NCBI RefSeq assembly: GCF_011386835.1
Contig: NC_088795.1
Coordinates: forward strand, 18,236,941 to 18,300,940
DNA: 64,000 nucleotides
Reading direction: 5' to 3'
From: Chrysemys picta bellii
Lineage: Eukaryota > Chordata > Testudines > Emydidae
Shown: piece by piece, positions 9,887 through 19,320 of the stretch
Numbering within the stretch: position 1 is the stretch's first letter
Layout: every line of letters starts with the position of its first letter
Translations under genes and position numbers: made by a program
The notes under the pieces: generated by a model
What the model saw: only the letters and a program-made list of their open reading frames with translations
Databases searched by the model: none
What the model was told of the DNA's origin: nothing

Positions 9887-11933
9887 ATGCAGAGCTCTCC
9901 AGCAGTGATGGCCGTGCAGTCTGGGAATAGAAAGAGAGCCCCAGCATGGACTGATCGTGAAGTCTTGGATCTCATCGCTGTGTGGGGCGATGAGTCCGTG
10001 CTTTCCGAGCTGCGATCCAAAAGAAGGAATGCAAAGATCTACGAGAAGATCTCTAAAGACATGGCAGAGAGAGGATACAGCCGGGATGCAACGCAGTGCC
10101 GCGTGAAAATCAAGGAGCTGAGACAAGGCTACCAGAAGACCAAAGAGGCAAACGGACGCTCCGGATCCCATCCCCAGACATCCCGTTTCTACGAGGCACT
10201 GCATTCCATCCTCGGTGCTGCCGCCACCACTACCCCACCAGTGACCGTGGACTCTGAGGATGGGATACTGTCCACGGCCGGTTCCTCAGACATGTTAGGG
10301 GACGGGGAAGATGAGGAAGGAGATGAGGAGGGCGAGGCAGTTGGCAGCTCTCACAACGCTGATTTCCCCGACAGCCAGGATCTCTTCATCACCCTTACAG
10401 AGATCCCCTACGAAGCGTCCCCAGCCATTACCCCGGACACAGAATCTGGTGAAGGATCAGCCAGTAAGTGTTGTAAACATCTAAACATTTATTTTTAACA
10501 AAACAGGAATATTAACAATTAAAAGAATGGGTTGTTCATGATTAGTGTGCCCTAGGCGCTTAACGGTTTAGTAAGGGGCAGTGCAAGTTTTGAAAAGAAA
10601 TCTAGCAATGTCCGGTTTTCAGTGATTGTCCTGCACAAGCCGCTCTACTGTGTATTCCCTGCTACTGCAGCTACAGTAAAATGCGGTCTATATGTGCGGG
10701 GATAGAGCAGTAATCCTCCTGGGACATCTCGATGAAGCTCTCCTGGAGGTAACTTGAAAGCCGTTGCATGAGGTTCTTGGGGAGAGCGGCCTTATTGGGT
10801 CCTCCGAAGTACGACACGTTGCCGCGCCACGAGATTATCAGGTACTCGGGGATCATTGCTCTGCACAGCAGGGCGGCATACGGCCCTGGTCTTTGGAGGC
10901 TTTCCCGGAGCATTCTCTCTTTGTCGCTCTCGGAGATCCTCATCAGGGTGATGTCGGCCATGGTGACCTGCTTTTAATTAGGTAGGGGAATGTTAGTGTT
11001 GGGACTGCTTTCCCGTTCCTTTACAGAACTGTCACCGCTGGTTTGCAGCCACGCGGTGGAGGCGGGAGAGGGGCAGCCGAAAGGGATCATTCCCGGGGAC
11101 AGCCGCGAGGGGGTGGGACAGGGGCAGAGTTCCCGCTTGCCGGATTGCTGGCAGCAGGGACTGACATTGATTTAAATGTGAAATGAGGCCAGTGGTAATA
11201 TAAAAGTTTTAAACTGCCACAAGTGTACGGCTTACCATGTCTGCCTGCAACAGAAATTCCGTTGTGCTGCCTCGCTTCTCAAATGTGCTGTTCAAGACCC
11301 CAGGCACAGAATGCGAAGGCCGAGAATTCGACCTTGTGCTGAGTGCGCATGTGAAAGGTGCTGTGCATGGTCTTGTTCACAGAGAAAGACTATGTTCTTT
11401 GTTCACAACTACATTTATCTTTCAGAGGAATTCACTCCCTTTTTCCCATTTCCACAGCCCCGTCTGCGACTGTCTCACAACCTAGCCTGGAATCACACTC
11501 CCAGAGGCTAGCGCGGATTAGGCGTAGGAAGAAGAGGACACGGGAGGACATGTTCTCTGAGCTTATGGCCTCTTCCCAAGCCCAGGCAGCACAGCAGACC
11601 CAGTGGCGGGAGAACTTGACCCGAATGCACCAAGCCAACATGGATCGGGAGGAGAGGTGGCGGCAGGAAGACCAGCAGGCGACTCAAACGCTGCTTGGAC
11701 TACTGAGGGAGCAAACGGACACGCTCCGGCGCCTTGTGGATGTTCTGCAGGAACGGAGGCAGGAGGACAGAGCCCCGCTGCAGTCCATCTCTAACCGCCC
11801 TCCCCCGCCACCAAGTCCCATACCCACCTCACCCAAAGTGCAAAGAAGGAGAGGCGGCAGAGTCCCTGCTAACTCTCACTCCACCCCTGCAGAGAGCTCT
11901 AGTAGCAGAAGGCTCTCATTTCCCAAAATTTGA
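9887..11933 (+). CDS. Harbinger-encoded Myb/SANT-like (trihelix) DNA-binding protein, two exons
   Basis: The coding exons are 9887-10463 and 11458-11933. The donor reads CCA/GTAAGT and the acceptor TTTCCACAG/CC. Phases agree and give 350 aa ending at TGA 11931-11933. Residues about 19-110 form a Myb/SANT-like domain: AWTDREVLDLIAVWGDE, KIYEKISKDMAERGY, then CRVKIKELRQGYQ. An acidic run follows (about 137-151). The second exon encodes a basic RIRRRKKRTRED patch, a Q-rich helical stretch and a proline-rich, serine-ending tail. AATAAA at 12005-12010 is a good poly(A) signal. In Harbinger elements the Myb-like protein binds transposon DNA and helps carry the transposase to the nucleus. The frame is open upstream to 9800, so the start could instead be earlier or at the next ATG (9908). 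Automatic pipelines may name such copies MSANTD- or ZSCAN29-like. Confidence 0.85.
10488..10493 (-). terminator. Poly(A) signal for the antisense third ORF
   Basis: The plus strand reads TTTATT, which is AATAAA on the minus strand. It lies about 180 bases downstream of the stop codon of the third ORF and inside the intron of the oppositely transcribed Myb-like gene. Confidence 0.5.
10671..10961 (-). CDS. Third Harbinger ORF: 96-aa protein of unknown function, antisense in the Myb-gene intron
   Basis: The start context GTCACCATGG is a perfect Kozak match. The frame runs 96 codons to TAG, with AATAAA about 180 bases downstream (10488-10493). The protein begins MADITLMRISESDKERML. It continues with PYAALLCRAMIPEYLIISW, GNVSYFGGPNKAALPKNL and MQRLSSYLQESF, and reads like a compact helical domain. 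The LLCRAMIPEYL...ALPKNLMQRLSSYL pattern faintly recalls BEN-type domains, but I would not assign it. A possible upstream noncoding exon is suggested by a minus-strand donor CATG/GTAAGC near 11238 and an acceptor AAAAGCAG just before GTCACC. Alternatives are a chance ORF or a degraded host-gene fragment carried by the element. Confidence 0.55.
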   Translation of the reverse strand: MADITLMRISESDKERMLRESLQRPGPYAALLCRAMIPEYLIISWRGNVSYFGGPNKAALPKNLMQRLSSYLQESFIEMSQEDYCSIPAHIDRILL

Positions 11934-12004
11934 AAAGTTCTTTCCTTCCCGCCTGACACAAGCCCACGTCCAAGTTTCACCTCCCAATGCCATGTGTAGT
12001 TGAT

Positions 12005-12010
12005 AATAAA
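12005..12010 (+). terminator. Poly(A) signal of Myb-like gene
   Basis: AATAAA lies 72 bases after the stop codon of the Myb-like gene and is followed by T- and GT-rich sequence. Confidence 0.6.
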
Positions 12011-12561
12011 AAATTCGTTTCTGTTAACTACTGTTTCAATCATGTTCTTTTGGAGGAGGAGGGGAAAGGGGGTTGGAAATTGGACAGGACAGTCTCCTTT
12101 GGCAGGGTACATAGTCGGGGGCAGGCACAGCAGCAGGGCACATACACAGTGCAGTGATGCAGTGACTAGTTGCCCCGGTTAGTCTGGGAGGTTGTTTTGA
12201 TGTAATGTTGGGGGGGGTGGGTTGCTCTGTGACTTTGTGGCGGGGGAGGGCAGTTACAGATCTTAAGCGCCGGTCCTTAGACAGGATCACAGAGCCACAC
12301 AGCATGGGATCTGTAACCGTCCTCCCCCTGCCACAAAGTCAAATAGACCTCCCATACACACAGTCCCGATCAGGAGGGGTGACAGGCTCCGTTGAAACAA
12401 GCATCCCACCGCAGCGGAGCCTGTCAATCCTTGAGTTTAGAAGCTGCATTCGCATCACAACACTAGACCCGCCCCGCACCACAGTCTGCGTCCCAGTTTT
12501 AAAAAATTCCCGCTAAAACAGTATTAAAGAAAACGGTGTGCTTTAACAAAGTAGAACTATT
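12011..12561. other. Spacer between convergent Harbinger genes
   Basis: This is the region between the poly(A) signals of the Myb-like gene (+) and the transposase (-). It is GC-rich with GGGGGGTGG and CCTCCCCCTGCC stretches. The CACAAAGTCA and TGACTTTGTGGC motifs form an inverted pair near 12229-12343. I see no additional ORF with support. Confidence 0.45.
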
Positions 12562-12567
12562 TTTATT
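12562..12567 (-). terminator. Poly(A) signal of Harbinger transposase gene
   Basis: The plus strand reads TTTATT, which is AATAAA on the minus strand, about 116 bases beyond the transposase stop. Confidence 0.6.
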
Positions 12568-12682
12568 TCGACACGTGTGTTGGAGGGGGGGTGAAGGGGG
12601 TATGTAACTGGATAGGATAGTCAACATTACCTGGGTAAAGAAACGGGGGCAGGTTTAGCTTCTCAGTACACAAACTATAAAA

Positions 12683-13966
12683 TCACAGGTTACCCTGCTC
12701 ACTCAGGAACTTTGCTTTCAAAGCCTCCCGGATGCACAGCGCTTCCCGCTGGTCTCTTCTAATCGCCCGGCTGTCTGGCTGTGAGTAATCACCAGCCAGG
12801 CTATTTTCGTCAACCTCCCACCCCGCCATAAAGGTCTCCCCCTTGCTCTCACAGAGATTGTGGAGCACACAGCAAGCTGCTATAACAATGGGGATATTGG
12901 TTTCGCTGAGATCACAGCGAGTCAGTAAGCTTCTCCATCTCCCCTTGAGACGGCCAAAAGCACACTCCACCACCATTCTGCACTTGCTCAGCCGGTAGTT
13001 GAAGAGTTCTTTTTCAGTGTCCAGGGCGCCAGTATAGGGCTTCATGAGCCAGGGCATTAGCGGGTAGGCTGGGTCCCCGAGGATGACTATAGGCATCTCC
13101 ACATCCCCAACAGTTATTTTGTGGTCCGGGAAGTAAATACCTTGTTGCAGCCGTCTAAACAGACCAGAGTTCCTGAAAACACGAGCGTCATGAACCTTGC
13201 CCGGCCATCCCACGTAGATGTTGGTAAAACGTCCCCTGTGGTCCACCAGTGCTTGCAGCACCATGGAAAAGTATCCCTTTCGGTTAATGTACTGGGTGGC
13301 CTGGTGGTCCGGTGCCAGGATAGGGATGTGAGTTCCATCTATGGCCCCACCGCAGTTTGGGAATCCCATCGCTGCGAAGCCATCTATGATCGCCTCCACG
13401 TTTCCCAGGGTCACTACCTTTGGCAGCAGTACATCAACGATTGCCTTCGCTACTTGCATCACAACAACCCCCACGGTAGATTTGCCCACCCCAAACTGGT
13501 TCGCGACTGACCGGTAGCTGTCTGGCGTTGCAAGCTTCCACAGGGCTATGGCCACTCGCTTCTGTACACTCAGTGCAGCTCGCAACCGGGTGTCACTGCG
13601 CTTCAGGGCAGGGGACAGCAACTCACAAAGTTCCAGGAAAGTTCCCTTCCGCATGCGAAAGTTTCGCAGCCACTGGGATTCATCCCAGACCTGCAGCACT
13701 ATGCGGTCCCACCACTCAGTGCTTGTCTCCCGTGCCCAGAATCGCCGTTCCACGGCATCAACATGACCCATTGCCACTGTGATGTCCTCGGCGCTGGGTC
13801 GCCTGCTTTCTGACAGGTCTGTGCTACTCTCAGACTTCAGGACATCACCGCGGTGCCGTAGCCTCCTTGCCTGACTTTTCTGCATCTGCCTCAGGGAAAC
13901 CTTTATGATAAGCTGCGAGACGTTGAGAGCGGCCACAACTGCAGCGATGGTCGCAGCGGGCTCCAT
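12683..13966 (-). CDS. PIF/Harbinger transposase (HARBI1-like, DDE_Tnp_4)
   Basis: A single uninterrupted 427-aa frame. Residues about 149-175 (SYRSVANQFGVGKSTVGVVV) form the helix-turn-helix. The catalytic region has the first Asp in GGAIDGTHI (D210), a conserved HDA (D260), the second Asp in GDPAYPLMPWL (D298) and the Glu in VVECAFGRLKGRW (E334). The D298-x35-E334 spacing fits the family, and the tail of the fold reads AACCVLHNLCE (364-374). The enzyme would cut and rejoin Harbinger ends with a 3-bp duplication, working with the Myb-like protein. The ATG in GAGCATGG is near the element's right end, and transcription runs inward. No stop or frameshift is visible, so the copy may be functional or very young. 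Host HARBI1 is less likely, because this copy sits inside inverted ends next to a Myb-like gene. Confidence 0.92.
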   Translation of the reverse strand: MEPAATIAAVVAALNVSQLIIKVSLRQMQKSQARRLRHRGDVLKSESSTDLSESRRPSAEDITVAMGHVDAVERRFWARETSTEWWDRIVLQVWDESQWLRNFRMRKGTFLELCELLSPALKRSDTRLRAALSVQKRVAIALWKLATPDSYRSVANQFGVGKSTVGVVVMQVAKAIVDVLLPKVVTLGNVEAIIDGFAAMGFPNCGGAIDGTHIPILAPDHQATQYINRKGYFSMVLQALVDHRGRFTNIYVGWPGKVHDARVFRNSGLFRRLQQGIYFPDHKITVGDVEMPIVILGDPAYPLMPWLMKPYTGALDTEKELFNYRLSKCRMVVECAFGRLKGRWRSLLTRCDLSETNIPIVIAACCVLHNLCESKGETFMAGWEVDENSLAGDYSQPDSRAIRRDQREALCIREALKAKFLSEQGNL

Positions 13967-14344
13967 GCTCGGAGTACAGTGGCGTCCGCGCTGTCAATGA
14001 CTGGAAAAGCGCGCGAACTGTTTTCCCGCCGGCGCTTTCAGGGAGGGAGGGCGGGAGTGATGGACGGATGACGACAGTTTCCCAAAAGCACCCTCGACTC
14101 ATTTTGTTACCCAGAAGGCATTGCCGGCTACACCCAGAATTCCAATGGGCAGAGGGGACTGCGGGAACTGTGGGATAGCTGACCACAGTGCACCGCTTCG
14201 AATGTCGACGCTATCACCGTTAGTGTGGACGCACAAAGTCGAATTACTGTCCTTAGTGTGGACACACACGTTCGACTTTGCAATATCGATTACAAAAATT
14301 CGATGCAAGTAAAATCGAACTACTCTCGTAGTGTAGACAAGGCC

Positions 14345-14492
14345 TCAGAGACACAGTTAAGCCAACATAACCTCTGGTGTGGAAGGCACGAAGTCATCAA
14401 AAAAATTCTTCCATCGACCTAGCTGCCCCGCCTTGGGATTAACTACAGTGATGGGAGAACCCCTATGGTTGCTATAGTGAGTGTCTACACGG
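14345..14492 (+). mobile_element. Right half of older MITE-like host repeat
   Basis: This continues the repeat interrupted at 9490. It starts with the duplicated TCA (14345-14347) and includes CCATCGACCTAGCTGCC, GGATTAACTACAGTGATGGG and GAGTGTCTACAC. It ends where another repeat fragment begins. Confidence 0.55.
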
Positions 14493-14637
14493 GGGTCGGC
14501 AACCTTCAGCACACGGCCCATCAGAGTAATCCGCTGGCGGGCTGCGAGACATTTAATTTACATTGACCGTCCGCAGGCATGGCCCCTTGCAACTCCCAGT
14601 GGCCGCGGTTCACCATTCCTGGCCAATGGGAGCTGGT
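14493..14637 (+). mobile_element. Truncated hAT-type MITE fragment
   Basis: GGGTCGGCAACC, GGCCCATCAGAGTAATCCGCTGG and CCAGTGGCCGCGGTTC...GGCCAATGGGAGCTG are followed by unrelated sequence. Only one end is present. Its GGCCAATGGGAGCTG block resembles the core of the complete element at 16656-16987. Confidence 0.55.
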
Positions 14638-16647
14638 AAAATACCAGACATTGTGAGTGTTCCCATAAAAATGTGAGTGTTGGCAACACTAGATTTTGGA
14701 GTGAGAGAGACACTCAGCTCTCTCTCTTTCTTGGAGATTTTATATTTGTTCTTTTTTTGTTGTTTTCCTTAAATTAAAATAAAAGGCACATAGATGGAAT
14801 TGTATGGAAAACATAAAAGACAAGTGATTGCATACAACAAGGAGCTCAGAGAGAGAAAGACCAACAAAAAGGCCTGTGGGTTAAGAGAATGACAATAGGA
14901 ACCCTAGCCAGTAATAGAAATATGGGAAGGGATCTAGTTTGACGATGAGTTGCTTCCATACTCCTGTTCAGAGACACACTGGTATTTTCCTGCCAATGGT
15001 AGTGCAAAGAAGTGGTTGGGGAGGGAGGTTTTCTGACCCTCATGGGAAGTGTGGCATTTGCCACACACAAAAGACAATCACAGCAGCATCCACCACACTG
15101 TGGCTGGCTGTAAGGGGTAGTGGTGGTTTACATGCACAGCTTTGAGCAGTGCTGAGACAGAACTACTCACAGCACACCACCCTATTTCACACCAGGGGCG
15201 TCCCTCCTGTTTTCAGGAGCTGGCTCTGGGAATGGTCGGGTCCCCAAGCTGCTCCCTGTTTTCTGCTCCTGCTGGGAGAGTGAAGCTCCCTTCCCACCCT
15301 AATCTACTTTATTGCTGCTTTTATTTTCCCATTCTTAGCTCCGCTGATCCACTTCACTGGGAGAGCTGGGCACAAATCCTCAAACTGAGAGTGCCCCCCC
15401 CATTCCCCCACCCCCATTACCTAGGGAAGTTCACAGGAGATGGCACCGGGGAGGCTGGAGCTGTCTCCATCTGCATAGCCATTATTAGGTAGGCAAAACA
15501 GACCCATGAAGGTGCTGTTCAGAGGCCATGTGAAAGGTCAAACTCATACGATAGCTGAGGATAAACTCGGTTTACAAGTTCTTCGGGTTGGAGCCCCCCT
15601 GTTCCTGTATGGTTTACACATTGACTATCACCGGCAGGATCCCATCTGGGGCCACTGGGCGCTCTCATAGCACACGTCAATAACAACCATGCTGCTTCTG
15701 TGGCGCGTCTCTTAGCTTGCATGCCAAGCTATCCTGTAGCGATCAGAAAGCAGAGAGAGCTGTTAGGGCACTGAGTGACAGCCAACATCTAGTGCCAAGA
15801 CACAGAGAGGATGAGCGCCTTCCTACCTGCCATCTGTGGAGACAGAGACCCAGCCTGGCTGGCCGTGTGTGGGGAATACAAGAGGACATGAGGATGCAGT
15901 CCCTGCACTTTGGCCCCAGCCCTTCCCACACTAGACAGAGGCAGGAGGGGGTTGGTGGGGACACTGGCTTGCATGCTGCATCCCTTGAAAGGGTAGTGCT
16001 GCAGCTCCCCCTTGGTCAGTGCATTCCCTGGCTCAGTCACTCAGAATGCCTCTGGGTAGCCCTCCTGCATCCCCCCTCCTGCCCCTATGAGCTGTGGTTT
16101 ACAAGCCACAATAAAGCTCTCTAGGTGTTGGTCAAAGCAGGGGAAGGGGAAGTATAGATGATCCTGAGTAAACAACTGACTCTGGCTTGTCCTTGGCCTA
16201 ATTTTTCCATTGTCTATTATGTGCAGCTGGATGCATTTCAGTAAGTTACCAATGGAAACGAATCCTGCTGAGTGTTCATTTTGGCTGTAACTGCTGTTTT
16301 CTAGGTAGCATGGTGGCCCTCTTTCATCTCTGCTTAGCGTGAAGCGGTGACTCACTGATTTACAAGTTAATTGGGAGCAGTGGGAAGCGGATCAGTAGGG
16401 GGGGCCGGGAGGGAAATCCCGCCTGTGGGGAGGGAAGTGGCAGCCCCAGACCACTCAGGGAGAGACTGGCTGCATTTGGTTGTTGCTGGGGAAGGGAACG
16501 TAAACAAACAAACGGTATGGAGGACTCTCTGCTCGTGAAACAGCATTAGGAACGTGTCCCGCATTAGTGCTGGCCACTGGGGAGGTACAACTCTGCATAC
16601 CTCTTACTGCAGTCACTCCCTGGGGTGTTACATGGACTTTGGACATC
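14638..16647. other. SCD5 intron 1: no gene seen
   Basis: Mostly unique-looking intronic sequence. A CT-rich tract is near 14711-14735, and C-rich tracts run through 15392-15420. Open frames up to 135 codons show no family features. Confidence 0.4.
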
Positions 16648-16655
16648 ATTTAGAA

Positions 16656-16987
16656 CAGTGATTCTCAAACGGGTGCCGCCGCTTGTGTAGGGAAAGCCCC
16701 TGGCAGGCCAGGCCGGTTTGTTTACCTGCTCCGTCCACAGGTCCATCCGATCGCGGCTCCCACTGGCCATGGTTCGCCGCTCCAGGCCAATGGGGGCTGC
16801 AGGAAGCGGCGCGGGCCGAGGGATGTGCTGGCTGCCGCTTCCAGAAACTCCCATTGGCTGGAGCAGCAAACCGTGGCCAGTGAGAGCCATGATCGGCCGG
16901 ACCTATGGATGGGGCAGGTACAGAAACTGGCCCGGCCCGCCAGGGGCTTTCCCTACACAAGCGGCGGCCCCAGTTTGAGAACCACTG
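16656..16987. mobile_element. Complete hAT-like MITE (332 bp) with 8-bp target duplication
   Basis: The left terminus CAGTGATTCTCAAAC and the reverse complement of the right terminus CAGTGGTTCTCAAAC match at 14 of 15 bases. The inverted similarity continues inward (GCCGCTTGTGTAGGGAAAGC on both arms). The flanks ATTTAGAA (16648-16655) and ATTTACAA (16988-16995) are an 8-bp duplication with one difference, as expected for hAT. It is GC-rich and non-coding. Confidence 0.85.
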
Positions 16988-17174
16988 ATTTACAAAGTGC
17001 CTTGGGATGACTTTCTGGGGTCGGGGGACACAGGGACCTCCCTGAGGTACACAGATTCCACTTGCCTGACATATCCAGACACCGCTGTGGACTTCTCTGT
17101 CCCAGGATTTATACCACCCCCACCACCAGAGTATCCAACCACCTCTCACTTAACCTGTTTGTCGTCGCCACACC

Positions 17175-17400
17175 TAGGTGAGGCAGAACTGCTGTATTAG
17201 CCCCATGTTACAGATGGGGAACTGAGGCACAGAGAAACTCCTGGTCACATTTTCAAAGGAGCTCAGCGTCCAACATAAAAAAATCTGGCCACTTCTTTTG
17301 GTGCCTAACTGGGAGCTGAGCGCTTTCAAAATTCCAGCCTGAAGTGACTTGCCTCAGGTCACGTGTGAAGTCAGTGGCAGAGGAAGGAATTGAGCCCAGC
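17175..17400 (+). repeat. MIR-like SINE
   Basis: CCCATGTTACAGATGGGGAA is followed by CTGAGGCACAGAGAAACTCC. Later come GAAGTGACTTGCCTCAGGTC and GGAATTGAGCCCAGCTGTCC. This is a diverged MIR-type body, apparently with about 60 unrelated bases inserted near 17250-17330. Confidence 0.6.
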
Positions 17401-18029
17401 TGTCCTGATAACCAGGAGAACCAGATCATCCTCCTGCTCAACCGCTCAGGGCTTCACGGTGGGTTGTAGGCTCCTTCTCTTTCAGGGGGAAAGACAGGCC
17501 CTTAGAAAGAGTCCACATAGGTGGCGACTGTCATCTTTTAGTGAAGCAAAAAGGTTTCAAGGAGAGTTGGGCCTGAATTGCAAAGCTCACATCCAATTCC
17601 AGCTCCAAACTCTCCCAAAACTTGGGGAAGTGGCAATTTGGTTCTGGCTCCTCTCTAGCTGCAATCATCTACAGCACAGCAGGGACAGTTTGGCCTGGAA
17701 AACTTAGTGTGTGAGGTAGCTGGAGGGCCCTGTTCTGCCATCCTTGCTCCATAACCCAGGGTCTCTCTCTTTAAGGAGTATGTTTGCTGCTGATGTATTC
17801 TAGGAGAGCTCATTGTTCCACATGCGCCATGCACCTGCAGTTCTCTTGAGGCACCATGAATGCTAGACATACTTTGTCTAAGCAAACATGGCTACCTCAG
17901 GCCCAAAGAGAATGCTCTCATCTCTTCTTCGCTTTTATAAAAACCCCGACCTGTGAAGCCCCTGAAGTATTCACTCAGTTAATCAGTGCAAATGTGTGTT
18001 CCTATTACTGTCACTATTGTCTTCCTCCC
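17401..18029. other. SCD5 intron 1: no gene seen
   Basis: Unique-looking sequence. I see no exon, repeat unit or regulatory motif I can defend. Confidence 0.35.
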
Positions 18030-18215
18030 CTGCTCCCACTGCGTTCCAGATCCACTTGTCATGCCTTGCGTCTCTTTAGATTGTAAGCTCTTTGGGTCAG
18101 AGTCGGTCTTCCTTTTACAAAACAAAACAAAAACCACATTTGCACAGCACCTAGCACAAAGGGGGCTCAATTCTGAGCGGGATCTCTGGGTCCTACTATG
18201 ATACAAATATTAACC
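18030..18215 (+). repeat. L2/MIR-type repeat tail
   Basis: TTTAGATTGTAAGCTCTTTGGG, CACAGCACCTAGCACAAAGG and GATACAAATATTAA match the common 3' tail of MIR/L2-related repeats. Related tails occur at 19195-19320 and 39545-39660. Confidence 0.55.
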
Positions 18216-18892
18216 TGTTTGTGATTCATTATTCATAATAATACAGAAGAGATTCCTCTGAAGATGAGGGGAAAATGCTGGATGGACAGGTCTTTTCTCA
18301 CATGCGTCTGTCAGCACTTGGCTCCAGTATTCTGCTCTCCCTACATCATTCTTTGTTAACATAAATGGGGATTCGGTTTCCATAAGGAGAGCAGAATTTC
18401 TTAAGTGAGATCTTAGTGCAGGTGTGACAGCAACATTTAGTCCTAGGGTTGCAAACTATGTTCGGAATTCAGATGGACATGGAGATACGTCTATGTTGGA
18501 TGGAGTCACTGGCTGGAAAAAAAGAGAGGTGGAGGAGTGGAAGAGGACTTCCAACCACTTTTAAAACCCTTCCACATGCACCTTCCTACTACCCAGCTAA
18601 AACCCTCTACCCACAACCTTTCCTGTGCATAGCACATGCCCCGGGTCTTCATTTTAACAGTCTAGTCCCCAAAAGGCACTAGCCCTTCATACCTGCCTCT
18701 ACATGAGAACAGAAAACCCACACACCCTCTAAACTGGTACAGCAGAATGGGGAGGATGCGAAGGTCATACCCTAGTTTATTGAGATGTTAATTATCTCAC
18801 ACCTGTACCAAGCATTGCTACCCTTCACCAGATGTCTAGCTAAGGTACTTGTATGGCCCCCATTCCCCTAGTATCTGAGCATGGGGATAATT
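18216..18892. other. SCD5 intron 1: no gene seen
   Basis: Unique-looking sequence between two old repeats. Nothing supportable was found. Confidence 0.35.
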
Positions 18893-19320
18893 GTTTATCC
18901 CCACAACATCCCTGTGAGGCAGGGCAGGGCTATTAGCCCCATTGTACAGATGGGGAATAGCGGCTCTGTGACTTGGCCAAGTTCACACAGGAAGTCTGTG
19001 GCAGAGCAGGGACTTTAACCCAGGGTAGACCAGACTTGACATCCCTGATCTTCTTAAGCTTTGTTTTCCTCCTCTTCCCCCAAAGCTTAGAAATAAGAGC
19101 TTCCCAGCCCTTCTTTACACACCACAGAGCAACAAATGAAGGATGCAACCAAAAGCCATTGCAGGTCACCTTTAACACTTTTGACAGCAAGGCAGAATAC
19201 TTAGCTAGTCAGCTCTTTGGGACAGGGACCATCTTTTGGTTCTGTGCTAGCACCGTGAGGTCCTGAATCCAGGACTGGGGCTCCGAGGTGGTTTCACAAT
19301 ACAAATTAATAATAATAATT
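18893..19320 (+). repeat. MIR-like body and L2-type tail
   Basis: TTAGCCCCATTGTACAGATGGGGAA and GTGACTTGGCCAAGTTCACACAGG are a MIR body. About 170 bases later, AGCTCTTTGGGACAGGGACC and ACAATACAAATTAATAATAATAA resemble the associated tail. They may be one element with an internal expansion or two insertions. Confidence 0.55.

Larger units (their letters stand above)
10464..11457 (+). other. Intron of the Harbinger Myb-like gene
   Basis: The intron has a consensus GTAAGT donor (10464) and a pyrimidine-rich TTTTTCCCATTTCCACAG acceptor (to 11457). It is 994 bases long and contains the antisense ORF 10671-10961. Confidence 0.8.
9491..14344. mobile_element. Apparently complete PIF/Harbinger DNA transposon (4,854 bp)
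   Basis: The left end GGCCTGGTCTACACTA and the reverse complement of the right end GGCCTTGTCTACACTA differ at one base in 16. They are flanked by a 3-bp direct repeat TCA (9488-9490 and 14345-14347). A 3-bp duplication is the PIF/Harbinger hallmark, although TWA is the usual preference. Inside are a rightward Myb/SANT-like gene, a leftward DDE transposase, and a third leftward ORF within the Myb-gene intron. Both ends carry many TCGA-core motifs, plus the shared string GCTATCCCACAGT. Intact ends and open frames suggest a young copy. It sits in SCD5 intron 1. Confidence 0.93.

Noticed and set aside
11237..11641. Other open frames around Myb-gene exon 2
   Set aside because: They lie in the intron or antisense to exon 2. 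The splice from 10463 to 11458 selects one frame only.
12036..12516. Frames in the spacer between the convergent Harbinger genes
   Set aside because: GC-rich and short, lying between two poly(A) signals. No start context or conserved motif.
13121..13782. Plus-strand frames across the transposase
   Set aside because: They are shadows of the minus-strand transposase, which carries all the catalytic motifs.
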